This document shows positions 6,975 through 15,715 of a stretch of DNA of 64,000 nt, piece by piece; within the stretch, counting starts at the first letter, position 1; each line of letters begins with the position of its first letter. Source of the DNA: DASVUC01 sp038237225 (GTDB lineage Bacteria > Planctomycetota > Phycisphaerae > Tepidisphaerales > Tepidisphaeraceae); the NCBI GenBank assembly GCA_038237225.1, contig JBBRYX010000009.1:62001-126000 (forward strand). The letters run 5' to 3'. Position numbers and translations under genes: made by a program. The notes below the pieces were generated by a model. It was not told the origin of the DNA. It saw only the letters and a program-made list of their open reading frames with translations, and did not search any database.

Positions 6975-9111
6975 CAAACCTTCCGCGCGCGAACGGGAGC
7001 CCAGCGGCTCGACTCGATTGAGCTCGTCGAAGTCCGGCGCGGGACCGCGCAACGCGTCCGACGCCTTTCCCCCTTTTCCCAAGAATCCCCGAACCTTCCT
7101 GATCACAGCGATCGTTCTCTTCCTCCTCTCCATACTCCTCTTCGCCCAAAACGCCTGGTCCGAAATCTTCTACCGTCTCCTCACCGACGGCATCCTCTGC
7201 CTTCTCTGGATCATCAGCGCCTTTGGTTGGGGCGCCTTCCTGCCTTCAATCTGCAAAAAAAAACCGTCAGCCTCGCAAGAACTCTCGCAATTATTCCACC
7301 TCATCACCGCCACCGCCCTCGGCCTGGGCATCCTCTCCCTCCTCACACTCGCCGCCGGCTCCCTTCACCGCGCCTACCCCATCACCGGCTGGCTACTCAC
7401 CCTCATCGGCCTCGCCCTCGCCGTTGCTCATCTGCTCAAACACCGCTCCGATCTTCCCCCACCACTCATCACCCATCACTCATCACTCCCTCTCTCCCAC
7501 TACGCGCTCCTCGCCATCATCCCCCTCGCCTCCCTCATCCTCGTCGCCACCTTCGTCCCGCCCGGAATCCTCTGGGGCGATGAACCCAACGGCTACGACG
7601 TCCTCGAATACCACCTCGAACTCCCCCGCGAATGGTTCCAAACCCACTCCACCGCCCCAACCACCACGAACGTCTTCTCCAACTTCCCCCTCCTCGTCGA
7701 ATCCCACTACCTCCTCGCCATGCAACTCAAAGCCGGCCCCTGGGCCGGAATGTACCTCGCCCAACTCATGCACCTCTCCTTCTTCGTCCTCACCATCCTC
7801 GCCATCTACGCCTTCGCCCGCACCCGCTCCGCTGAAGGCGGACCCAAAACCGCCGTCCTCCCCACCCTCCTCATCGCCACATCCCCATGGATCGCCCTCC
7901 TCGCCCCCATCGCCTACAACGAAGGCGGCCTCCTCCTCTTCGGCACCCTCGCCCTCATCTACTCCCTGCGCGCCTTGAACTCCGACACCCCCATGCGCGA
8001 CATGATCCTCGCCGGCGTCTTCACCGGCTTGGCCTGCAGTTCCAAACTCACGGCAGTCCCCACGCTGCTCGTCTTCATCCCGCTGGCTCTCGTTGTCAGC
8101 GCCACGATCCAGCGAGCGTGGGGGAAGCCCGAATCACGAAACCAGAATGACGAACCGGCGATCACGCCCCCCATTCGTCATTCGTCATTCGGATTTCCTT
8201 CGTCATTCGGGTTTCGTCATTCGGGTTTCGTAATCGCCGCCCTCCTCACCTTCTCCCCCTGGCTCCTCCGCACCTACCTCGCCACCGGCAACCCCGTCTT
8301 CCCCGAACTCACCACCCTCTTCAGCCCCGCCCACTTCTCCCCCGATCAAATCACCCGCTGGCACAACGCCAACCACCTCCCAAACCCCCTTCATCGATCC
8401 CTCCCCGGCCGGCTCTCCGAACTCCTCAACCAGATCATCGTCGACTGGCGCTACGCCTTCACCATGATCCCCCTCGCCCTCTTCGCCGCCGTCACATCTC
8501 TTCTCCCTTCATCGCTCCGTCGCTCCGTCGCTCCGTCGCTCTTCCTCCTCATCCACCTCATCCTCCTCACAACCTTCTGGCTCCTCTTCACCCACCTCCA
8601 ATCCCGCTTCTACATCCTCGCCATTCCCGTCACCGCCCTGCTCCTCACCCAACTCCGTTTCCGCCACGAACTCGTCATCGCGGCCGTTCTCATCACCCTT
8701 CAAATCGCCATCTCCACCAGCGCCATGATCCACCGCTTCCAGCAGCGCATCGCTCCCCTCCTCCCGGCCGGCGCGATCGGCATGGAGAACATGATCCAGT
8801 TCCTCCCGGAAGAAATATCCCCCGCTGTCGCCACCAACAAACCCCTCGCCCTCGTCGGCGACGCCAAAGCCTTCCTCTACCAACTCCCCATCCAGCGCCT
8901 GCACTACCGCACCGTCTTCGACGCCCAGGCTAAACCCAACCAATCAATCCTCGACGCCTGGCTCGCCGGCGCCGCCCCCGACTCCATCGTGATCGTCGAC
9001 CCCATCGACCTCGAACGCTTCTCCAAAACCTACCACGCCATCCCCCCCCTTCCCGAGACTTTCCCCTACCCCCGCGATCGAATCTTCATCCTGCAACCCC
9101 CGCACCCATGA
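6958..9111 (+). CDS. Polytopic membrane glycosyltransferase-like protein (GT-C fold)
   Basis: About 717 residues with roughly a dozen hydrophobic segments from residue 48 onward. The loop PPGILWGDEPNGYDVLEYHLELPREWF (about 200-225) has the acidic pair and Tyr/His pattern of PMT/ArnT-type lipid-linked sugar transferases. A soluble C-terminal tail ends FILQPPHP. The substrate is unknown. It overlaps hemA by 17 bases, so it is probably co-transcribed with it. The N-terminal 40 residues include GSTRLSSSKSG, and residues 391-425 read RNQNDEP...FGFPSSFGFRHSGF. Both are translated interspersed repeats, not conserved domains. ThrHis/Ser-rich LITHHSSLPL and repeated CGCTCCGT units near 8510 look similar in origin. 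Confidence 0.7.
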   Translation: MARKTNKPSAREREPSGSTRLSSSKSGAGPRNASDAFPPFPKNPRTFLITAIVLFLLSILLFAQNAWSEIFYRLLTDGILCLLWIISAFGWGAFLPSICKKKPSASQELSQLFHLITATALGLGILSLLTLAAGSLHRAYPITGWLLTLIGLALAVAHLLKHRSDLPPPLITHHSSLPLSHYALLAIIPLASLILVATFVPPGILWGDEPNGYDVLEYHLELPREWFQTHSTAPTTTNVFSNFPLLVESHYLLAMQLKAGPWAGMYLAQLMHLSFFVLTILAIYAFARTRSAEGGPKTAVLPTLLIATSPWIALLAPIAYNEGGLLLFGTLALIYSLRALNSDTPMRDMILAGVFTGLACSSKLTAVPTLLVFIPLALVVSATIQRAWGKPESRNQNDEPAITPPIRHSSFGFPSSFGFRHSGFVIAALLTFSPWLLRTYLATGNPVFPELTTLFSPAHFSPDQITRWHNANHLPNPLHRSLPGRLSELLNQIIVDWRYAFTMIPLALFAAVTSLLPSSLRRSVAPSLFLLIHLILLTTFWLLFTHLQSRFYILAIPVTALLLTQLRFRHELVIAAVLITLQIAISTSAMIHRFQQRIAPLLPAGAIGMENMIQFLPEEISPAVATNKPLALVGDAKAFLYQLPIQRLHYRTVFDAQAKPNQSILDAWLAGAAPDSIVIVDPIDLERFSKTYHAIPPLPETFPYPRDRIFILQPPHP
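7012..7035. repeat. ACTCGATTGAGCTCGTCGAA repeat inside a coding region
   Basis: This 24-base unit matches 42826-42849 at 22 positions. The other copy is intergenic and nested within another repeat. Here it is read in frame as TRLSSSKS near the N-terminus of the membrane protein. Confidence 0.8.
8128..8233. repeat. CATTCGTCATTCGGATTTC inverted/tandem repeat inside a coding region
   Basis: CGAATCACGAAACCAGAATGACG at the left is mirrored by repeated TTCGTCATTCGGGTTTCGT at the right. It is read through in frame and adds about 35 residues to the membrane protein. It resembles the CGAAATCCGA family seen between genes at 4622-4811. Confidence 0.75.
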
Positions 9112-9192
9112 CTCGTTCCTGAACAGCACGGCGCTGGTTGTAAATTCTCTCGACCTCGCGCCGCTGGTCGGCCGCGACCTTTAATTCACAAG

Positions 9193-9246
9193 CGGAAAAG
9201 GGGTCGGGAAGGTTTTTTACGAAAAACCTTCCTGACCCCTTTTCCG
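9193..9246. repeat. Long hairpin, GGAAAAGGGGTCGGGAAGG family (copy 1)
   Basis: The arms CGGAAAAGGGGTCGGGAAGG and CCTTCCTGACCCCTTTTCCG pair along 20 bases with one G-T wobble, around a T-rich/A-rich centre. A second copy lies at 9858-9909. Long hairpins of this type are often moved by REP-associated transposases, but no transposase gene is present here. The 81 bases between 9112 and 9192 hold no recognised gene, although the minus strand reads ELKVAADQRREVERIYNQRR there, possibly a relic. Confidence 0.85.
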
Positions 9247-9857
9247 TTCGTGTTGGGATCGCTCCACGCCAGAGCAATGTGGTGACTCCCGCGATCGCTA
9301 CGTTCCGGGGGAAATAAATAGGGACGGGAGCTCGCCCCCCCTTCCCCACTCACTCCCTCGATGCCTCGTCCCTCCCTTCGTGCCTACGTCCCTACGTGCC
9401 TACGTGCCTCATTCCCCGAGTCACCCATCAACCCTAAACCCCACAGTGCGCGAAAAGCGCGCCCAGCGCGCAGCGCCCAAAATACAAAAATCCCCCAACC
9501 CAAATTTATTTTCCCACGCCCCGCCCCAAAAACCCCGTTCCCCAAAAACGCGCTGCGCGCCCGGCCACTTTTCCGCGCAGCGCGGGCCAAGGAATAGAAG
9601 GCGCTCACAATCCGTATCCGAGCAGGCACTCTAACGCTCTTTGAAAACCCAACCCCTCGCCCACTTCCCAAAACTTCCCATTTCTTCCCACTTTTCAAAA
9701 TCGCATCAGCATTCCCCCCACTCGCCCCCGCCGCCATCATCCTCGCCAGCCGAGTTACTCACCGTTGCTCACCCTTACCCACTGAATCGCAGACTTCGGC
9801 TCCAACCACGACCCAATGCATCACATTGCAACGACAACGGAAAAGTGGTCAAACAAC
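9247..9857. other. Gene-free region between two identical hairpins
   Basis: About 610 bases without a convincing gene on either strand. It contains A- and C-rich low-complexity DNA (about 9475-9560), GCGCGC-rich patches, and short tandem words such as CTACGTGCCTACGTGCCT near 9385-9410. The matching hairpins on both sides suggest the decayed interior of a former mobile unit, but nothing coding remains visible. Confidence 0.5.
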
Positions 9858-9909
9858 GGAAAAGGGGCCAGGAAGGCTTTAGCCCAAAAACCTTCCTGAC
9901 CCCTTTTCC
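9858..9909. repeat. Long hairpin, GGAAAAGGGGCCAGGAAGG family (copy 2)
   Basis: The arms GGAAAAGGGGCCAGGAAGG and CCTTCCTGACCCCTTTTCC pair with one mismatch. The right arm is identical to that of the copy at 9193-9246. Its right edge is six bases from the point where homology to a dockerin-like tail begins. Confidence 0.85.
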
Positions 9910-9915
9910 CGTCTT

Positions 9916-10218
9916 GGGGGAACGACGGTGCTGTCGCTCGTCGACAACGCGCTGTTGGGTTTGACCGAGTATCCAAGCGCCGGGCACACGTTTGGCAGCA
10001 ACGCGATCGTCGGCAAATACACGTACGTCGGCGACACGAACTGGGATGGGCAAGTGACGGCTCAGGATGTTACGGCGATCGACGCCAATCTCGGCACCTC
10101 CGTTGCACTCGGGTTCGCGTGGTTTTATGGCGACACCAACTTTGATGGCAACATCGATGCGGCGGATTACACCGGTTGGGATGCCGCGCTGGGGCTGGGC
10201 GAGGGGAATCCGCTTTGA
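9916..10218 (+). pseudogene. 3' fragment of a dockerin-like EF-hand tail protein
   Basis: The frame reads GGTTVLSLVDNALLG, then YTYVGDTNWDGQVTAQDVTAIDANLG and YGDTNFDGNIDAADYTGWDAALGLGEGNPL. It aligns along its whole length with the last 100 residues of the subtilase at 12612-15638. The two D-x-N-x-D-G loops are the calcium-binding units of dockerin-like domains. Upstream of GGTTVL the similarity stops abruptly at the hairpin 9858-9909. No signal peptide, catalytic domain or ribosome-binding site is present, so this is a truncated gene rather than a small protein. A GTG at 9928 could start a 96-residue peptide, but I think expression unlikely. Confidence 0.75.
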
Positions 10219-10694
10219 CCATCAGAGCATTGTGGCGTTCGTCCGACTTCACGATCCGATCGCGACAGACCATAATCTTCGCAGTCGTACCGGGCAGATG
10301 CGTTACCGCCAAATTGACTGTGCGGGCAGAATTTTCCCCCGGAATCGCTCGGCGGCTGGATTGAAGGGGCGGTGATCTTTAGGTGCCTTGGTGGACTGCA
10401 ATCTTTTTATCAGGTTTACCTTCCGCGTCTTTATCGGCGACGCGAGTTTGGGTAGAATATGACGGCAAGGGCCGATATTTCTTCCGAAATCTCGCCGAAA
10501 TTGCCGAAAATTCCTTTGCAGGGATTCAGTTCCTTCGCTAACTTCGCAACACTACGGATTTTCGGAGCCGTTGCGTCAGCTTTTCCCGGCGCAACATTCC
10601 AAACATCGCTAACGAGGCATGCGTAAGGATTGCACGGTCCCGACGTCTTGCTCTGTTTCATCCGACTGGACCGTCAACCGTTGAAAGGCACCTA
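10219..10694. other. Long 5' leader region of the PEP-CTERM gene
   Basis: 476 bases with no convincing gene. A TAGAAT box lies near 10453-10458, preceded by T-rich DNA, and could be a promoter. The words CGAAATCTCGCCGAAATTGCCGAAAATT form short imperfect repeats near 10490. I recognise no riboswitch or structured RNA family. Confidence 0.4.
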
Positions 10695-12407
10695 ATGACG
10701 CGCAAACTACTTTGGAGCGCGGCGGCCGTGATCGTCGCCCAGATCGGCGTTAACTCGCCTGCCCGGGCCTCTGATTACTACTTCAGCCCCGGCGGAAGCG
10801 ACAGCAATCCCGGCAACAGCTCCGCAACCCCTTTTGCTTCCCTGGACAAACTCAACAGCCTGACCTTAGGTTCAGGCGATAACGTCTATCTTCAGGGCGG
10901 AGCGAACTTCACCGGGAACATTCAACTTAACGCCAATGACACCGCGGTGAATGGAACCGGCGCTGCCGTCGGCGCGCCCATCCGGATCTCCAATTACGGC
11001 ACCGGCTACGCCACAATCAATGCCGGTAATGGCAGCGGCATCAGCGCGCTCAACAACGGGAACATCGAGATTTCGAACCTGAAGGTCGTCGGCGCGGGTT
11101 CACATTTCGACCTCGGTCAGAACAAGCACGTGTATGACAACACCGGCAACGGAATTGAATTCATCAATACCAACGGCGTGAAGAACCAGCACATTGTGAT
11201 CAACAACGTGCAGACCGAGAACTTTGGTGGAAACGGGATCTGGCTTGGGGCATCGGGTCTGAGCGGCTACGACGGCGTCACCATCAGCAAGGCAGTCGCG
11301 CGACAGAACCAACTTGCGGGCATTGCCTCCATGGGCGATCCGAACAACGGCAATCGAAATAACTTCAACAACGTCCTGATCCAGAAATCAGCCGCTTTTG
11401 ATAACTATGGCCGCGACAAGGCGCCCAATCAGCAGAACAGCGGCAGCGGGATCGTCATCGGACAGGTGACGGGTGGAAAGATCGAAACGTCGGTCGCGTA
11501 CGGCAACGGCGTTCGCTGCGATTCGACTCAGGGCGGGCCCGTGGGCATCTGGGCCTGGGATTCAGCCAACATCGTCATTCAGAAAAATGAATCCTACAAC
11601 AACGGTGTCGCCGGCCAACTCGACGGCGGCGGGTTCGATCTCGACGGAGGCGTGATTAACTCCGTCATCCAATACAACTATTCCCACGGCAACACCGGCG
11701 CGGGCTACCTGCTGGCGCAATATCCCGGCGCCAAGCCAATGGGGAACAACATCATCCGGTTTAACGTCTCGCAGAACGACGCGCAGAAGAACAACTTTGG
11801 CGCCATCCATATCTGGGGCGATGTGGACGATGCCAAAGTTTACAACAACACCGTATTTGTCGGACCGTCCGCGGAGGGCAACGCCTCGGCCGTTCGCTTC
11901 CATCAGTGGTCGGGTGAAGGCGTCACGCTCGCGAACAACCTGTTCATGGCCGACAAGACGGGCGGAAGCAACGATCCCTCTCTTGTCAGCGTTACCGGAG
12001 GCAATTCCGGAGAATTCGTTCGCAACGCCTACTGGAACGACGGCGAGTCCGGCCTATTCAATCCCAGCGACCTGCAGGCCATGTACCTCAGCGTCGCAAA
12101 CGATCCGAAGATCTTTGGACCAGCCGGCCAAGGACCGACTTTCTCAGATTCCGATCAACTGCTCAACCTTCAGGAATACCTGCTCTATGACGATTCGCCG
12201 CTGGTCGATCAGGGGCTGAACCTCGCGCTCTATGGAATCAACGCAGGCGGATATGACTTCCTCGGTCAAGGTCAGACAGGAAACAGTTGGGACATCGGCG
12301 CGTTCGAAAATCAGTCCGGAATCGTCGCGATTCCCGAGCCGGCAGCCCTGAGTATCCTGGCGATATCCGGCATCGCGCTTCTACGGCGATCCCGTCGCAC
12401 CGCTTAA
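10695..12407 (+). CDS. PEP-CTERM right-handed beta-helix protein
   Basis: 570 residues. A signal peptide (MTRKLLWSAAAVIVAQIGVNSPARAS) is followed by DYYFSPGGSDSNPGNSSATPF, a common opening of pectate-lyase-like parallel beta-helix proteins. The middle is rich in Asn and Gly with NNxxxxN rungs such as NNGNIEISNLKV and NIVIQKNESYNN. The C-terminus, from about residue 546, is IPEPAALSILAISGIALLRRS plus a basic tail: the tripartite PEP-CTERM signal that exosortase cleaves. The product is therefore exported and processed at the cell surface, perhaps binding or degrading polysaccharide; the substrate is unknown. No exosortase gene lies in the window. Confidence 0.85.
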   Translation: MTRKLLWSAAAVIVAQIGVNSPARASDYYFSPGGSDSNPGNSSATPFASLDKLNSLTLGSGDNVYLQGGANFTGNIQLNANDTAVNGTGAAVGAPIRISNYGTGYATINAGNGSGISALNNGNIEISNLKVVGAGSHFDLGQNKHVYDNTGNGIEFINTNGVKNQHIVINNVQTENFGGNGIWLGASGLSGYDGVTISKAVARQNQLAGIASMGDPNNGNRNNFNNVLIQKSAAFDNYGRDKAPNQQNSGSGIVIGQVTGGKIETSVAYGNGVRCDSTQGGPVGIWAWDSANIVIQKNESYNNGVAGQLDGGGFDLDGGVINSVIQYNYSHGNTGAGYLLAQYPGAKPMGNNIIRFNVSQNDAQKNNFGAIHIWGDVDDAKVYNNTVFVGPSAEGNASAVRFHQWSGEGVTLANNLFMADKTGGSNDPSLVSVTGGNSGEFVRNAYWNDGESGLFNPSDLQAMYLSVANDPKIFGPAGQGPTFSDSDQLLNLQEYLLYDDSPLVDQGLNLALYGINAGGYDFLGQGQTGNSWDIGAFENQSGIVAIPEPAALSILAISGIALLRRSRRTA

Positions 12408-12611
12408 TTCAGGATTAGTCGCTATTCTCATTCCAGTTTGACGCCCGGCCGGCACCGCAGCCGCGCATCGGCGTCCAATTGCTCGAATCACTTCTTGAAT
12501 TTTGCTATTTTGATGCGATGCTTAGCGGTTGCTGATTTTGAGCATCATCACCCGTCAAACGCTTGAAACGCTGGATCGATCGCATCTCTCGAGTGTGGGC
12601 ATGGAGGCGCT

Positions 12612-15600
12612 GTGCGGAAGTGGCAAAAGTGGATGGTATCGTGCAGAGGTGAAACGCTGCGCGTTCGCGCGCCGATCGAGGCAATGGAACGCCGGACGTT
12701 GCTCAGTTCGGCGGCGACATCGCTTGACGCCTCCGCCCGACTTGACCCGTCGCTGCTGTCGTTGGTGCAGGAATATTCAACCTATCAAACTGAAGGCAAG
12801 CCCGCCGCGGCGTTTAAACCTGCGGGACGCGCGATGCAGGTGCGAAACGGGGCGGTGTTGGTTGAGCTGCGCACCTTGGGAAACGGGAAAACGCTGCTCA
12901 AGGAATTAAAGAAGCTTCATCTGACCGGCGGCGAATCGGACGGTCGGTCCGCTTGGGGATGGCTTCCCATCAACCAGGTTGGCCACCTCTCAGACATCCC
13001 GGCGCTGGCCGCGGCACGGGCGAGCAGGCCGATGCTGATGACCGGATCCGTGACCAGCCAGGGTGATCAATCGCTGCGCGCCAACCTCGCCCGCGCAACC
13101 TACGGTGTAACGGGGAGCGGCATCAAGGTCGGCATCCTGTCCGATAGCTTTGACACCGGACCGGGAAGCTATGCCACGGATCTGACCAGCGGCGATCTGC
13201 CCGCGGGCGTGCAGGTCCTGGAAGAGTTCGCGGGCGGGAGCGATGAAGGTCGCGCGATGGCGCAACTGGTGTACGACACGGCCCCGGGCGTGACGCTTGC
13301 TTTTGCAACAGCGTTCAACGGCCAGACCGATTTTGCCAACAACATCAAAGCGCTTCGGGATGCGGGATGCACGATCATCATCGACGACGTGATCTACTTC
13401 GAGGAGCCGATGTTTCAGGACGGGGTGATCGCGCAGGCGATTGATAACGTCGTGGCGTCGGGCGTGTCCTACTTCTCCGCCGCCGGAAATGAGGGCCGCC
13501 AGGCGTATGACAGCGGGTTTACCGTCGGGCGCAATCTCGCCTCGGGCGCGATTGCATCCCGCGCTGGTGCCCCCAAGTTCCTTGGCGGGGCCACGCTCGA
13601 TTTCGATCCGTCGGCAGCCGTCGATGATCTTCAGCAGTTCACGCTGCAAGGCAGTGAGACGATCTCATTGAGCGTGCAATGGGATCAACCCTTCGCTTCC
13701 ATCCCCGGTAGCGCCGCCTGCGCCAACGAAGTGGATGTCTACTTCCTGAATAGCGCCGGCACGCGCGTGCAGGGTGGGAGCACCTTTGCGAACCTCGGCC
13801 GCGATTCTGTGAGTTTTGTGGAACTCACCAATTCCAGTGCCACCGCAACCAACTACAACCTGATGATCGTCAAGCGCACCGGCACCACGCCGGGCGAGGT
13901 GAAATACGTCAACTTTGGCGGCGGGGTATTCAACCAGTTTGCGACCAACAGCGGCGCGTTGTTCGGCCACGCGAATGCCGCCGGCGCGGCAGCGGTCGGC
14001 GCGGCCGGTTGGTACAACACGCCCGCGTTCGGGATTTCGCCGCCGGTGTTGCAATCCTATTCATCCGCCGGCTCAACCAACATCCTGTTTAATGCCGCGG
14101 GCGCCAGGCTCCCATCAGCAGTGGTTCGGCAGAGGCCGAACTTCGTCGCGCCCGATGGCGGAAATACCACATTCTTCTACACCGACAGCGGCGTTGATCC
14201 GGATACCACGCCCAACTTCTTCGGCACATCCGCCGCCGCGCCCGCCGCGGGCGCGGTTGCTGCCTTGATGCTGAGCGTGAACCCGTCGCTGACGCCTGCA
14301 CAAATCTACACCGCGCTGCAAAACAGCACCGTCGACATGGACGACCCTGCGACCGGCGGCTTCGACGCGGGCTTTGACTGGGCGACCGGCTATGGATTGA
14401 TTCGAGCCGACGTGGCGCTGGCATCGGTGGTTCTGCCGGGAACGATTTCCGGCGTCACATTCCGGGATTACGACGCGGACGGATTCCGCGATCCCGGCGA
14501 TCCGATCACCCCCGGCGTCACCGTGTTTCTCGACACCAACAACAGCGGCACGCTGAACGCCGGCGAGACAACGACCGCGTCCCTCGCCAATGGAACGTAC
14601 TCGTTCACCGTTTCCCCCGGCACCTACAACGTCCGTCAACAAACTCCCGCCGGAACCCTCGGCACGGATACGGGACCCTTCGGAGCTACCGTAAGCAGTG
14701 GCGCAACAGTCACCGGCCGCAATTTCGGCAACTTCCCTGTCGTATACACCGGCAGCGCACAAGCGGACAGCTACACCATCGTTCGTGATCCCGGCGACGC
14801 AAGCCGTGTGCAGATCACGGAGACGCTCAACGGATTCCCGCCCGTTGTTTATTCGATCGCTCAAACGCGACTGACAACCCTTACGTTCAACGCCGGTGCG
14901 GGCGACGACACGCTGAACTACAACGGTCCGCTTGTCGTTTCTGTCATCTTCAACGGCAGCACAGGGACTGACACAATGAACGTCAACGGCGGCGCGTACA
15001 GCTTCAATATAGACGCGCAGAGTTCGACCAATAATCTCATCCTAAACGTTAACTCCGGCACCGTCGCCCTCAACGCCAGCCAACATCTTGCCGGTCTGAG
15101 CATCGCAAGCGGCGCCGCGGTAACCATGGCTGCCAACGGCAACTGTTATCTTCAGACCAAAGGTCTAACGCTAGCGGGCACCGCCAGGCTCGATCTCAAC
15201 GACAACGATCTTCTCGTTGAATACGCGGGACCCTCGTCGTTTACTCAAGTTCAGCAGTGGGTGCTCGACGGATATGCCTCTGAGCCGGATCTCAATAAAA
15301 CCGGGATCGTGTCGGCGTCTTCGCAGAACGGCGGCGGGACAACAGTCCTCGCTCTCGTGGACAACGCCTTGGCGGCCTTCATCGAATGGCCCCCCGGATC
15401 GGGCAACACAATCCCCGGCAACACGATCATCGGCAAATACACCTACCTCGGCGACTTGAACTTCGATGGTGTGGTCACGGCCCAGGATTACACGGCGATC
15501 GATGCCAATCTCGGAACCGCGGCGCCTCCCGGCATCGGGTGGCTTTTGGGTGACACCAACGGCGACGGGCTGGTGACGGCGCAGGATTACACTGCCATCG

Positions 15601-15638
15601 ACGCGAGCTTAGGACTCGGTGTGGGAAGTCCTCTTTAA
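12612..15638 (+). CDS. Secreted S8-like subtilase with LEPR-like N-terminus, B-type repeat and dockerin-like tail
   Basis: 1008 residues, starting at GTG with GGAGG four bases upstream. Residues 22-32 (IEAMERRTLLS) resemble the planctomycete LEPR-xLLS N-terminal signal. The protease domain shows GILSDSFD (D178), AAGNEG (oxyanion Asn 293) and GTSAAAPAAGAVAAL (nucleophile S540). Where classical subtilisins have HGT, this protein reads GGSDEGRAMAQLV with E212. An SdrD-B-like domain follows (GVTFRDYDADGFRDPGDP), then a region with AGAGDDTLNYNG and two EF-hand repeats, GDLNFDGVVTAQDYTAID and GDTNGDGLVTAQDYTAID. It is probably exported and calcium-binding. Its last 100 residues match the fragment at 9916-10218. 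Confidence 0.85.
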   Translation: MRKWQKWMVSCRGETLRVRAPIEAMERRTLLSSAATSLDASARLDPSLLSLVQEYSTYQTEGKPAAAFKPAGRAMQVRNGAVLVELRTLGNGKTLLKELKKLHLTGGESDGRSAWGWLPINQVGHLSDIPALAAARASRPMLMTGSVTSQGDQSLRANLARATYGVTGSGIKVGILSDSFDTGPGSYATDLTSGDLPAGVQVLEEFAGGSDEGRAMAQLVYDTAPGVTLAFATAFNGQTDFANNIKALRDAGCTIIIDDVIYFEEPMFQDGVIAQAIDNVVASGVSYFSAAGNEGRQAYDSGFTVGRNLASGAIASRAGAPKFLGGATLDFDPSAAVDDLQQFTLQGSETISLSVQWDQPFASIPGSAACANEVDVYFLNSAGTRVQGGSTFANLGRDSVSFVELTNSSATATNYNLMIVKRTGTTPGEVKYVNFGGGVFNQFATNSGALFGHANAAGAAAVGAAGWYNTPAFGISPPVLQSYSSAGSTNILFNAAGARLPSAVVRQRPNFVAPDGGNTTFFYTDSGVDPDTTPNFFGTSAAAPAAGAVAALMLSVNPSLTPAQIYTALQNSTVDMDDPATGGFDAGFDWATGYGLIRADVALASVVLPGTISGVTFRDYDADGFRDPGDPITPGVTVFLDTNNSGTLNAGETTTASLANGTYSFTVSPGTYNVRQQTPAGTLGTDTGPFGATVSSGATVTGRNFGNFPVVYTGSAQADSYTIVRDPGDASRVQITETLNGFPPVVYSIAQTRLTTLTFNAGAGDDTLNYNGPLVVSVIFNGSTGTDTMNVNGGAYSFNIDAQSSTNNLILNVNSGTVALNASQHLAGLSIASGAAVTMAANGNCYLQTKGLTLAGTARLDLNDNDLLVEYAGPSSFTQVQQWVLDGYASEPDLNKTGIVSASSQNGGGTTVLALVDNALAAFIEWPPGSGNTIPGNTIIGKYTYLGDLNFDGVVTAQDYTAIDANLGTAAPPGIGWLLGDTNGDGLVTAQDYTAIDASLGLGVGSPL

Positions 15639-15715
15639 GCGCCCTCACGCGCAGCGCGAGGTTCATGGTTGATGAGTTGCGGATTTTAGGCTGCTGATTG
15701 AGTAACGTAGGACTC

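Noticed and set aside
8505..8545. Tandem CGCTCCGT units as a phase-variable tract
   Set aside because: Unit length of eight could shift frame, but there are only about three copies within a gene that already carries several repeats; no evidence of variation.
10380..10694. TAGGTGCCTT at 10380 and AAGGCACCTA at 10685 as terminal inverted repeats of a mobile element
   Set aside because: Only ten bases, about 300 bases apart, with no gene or target duplication between; likely chance.
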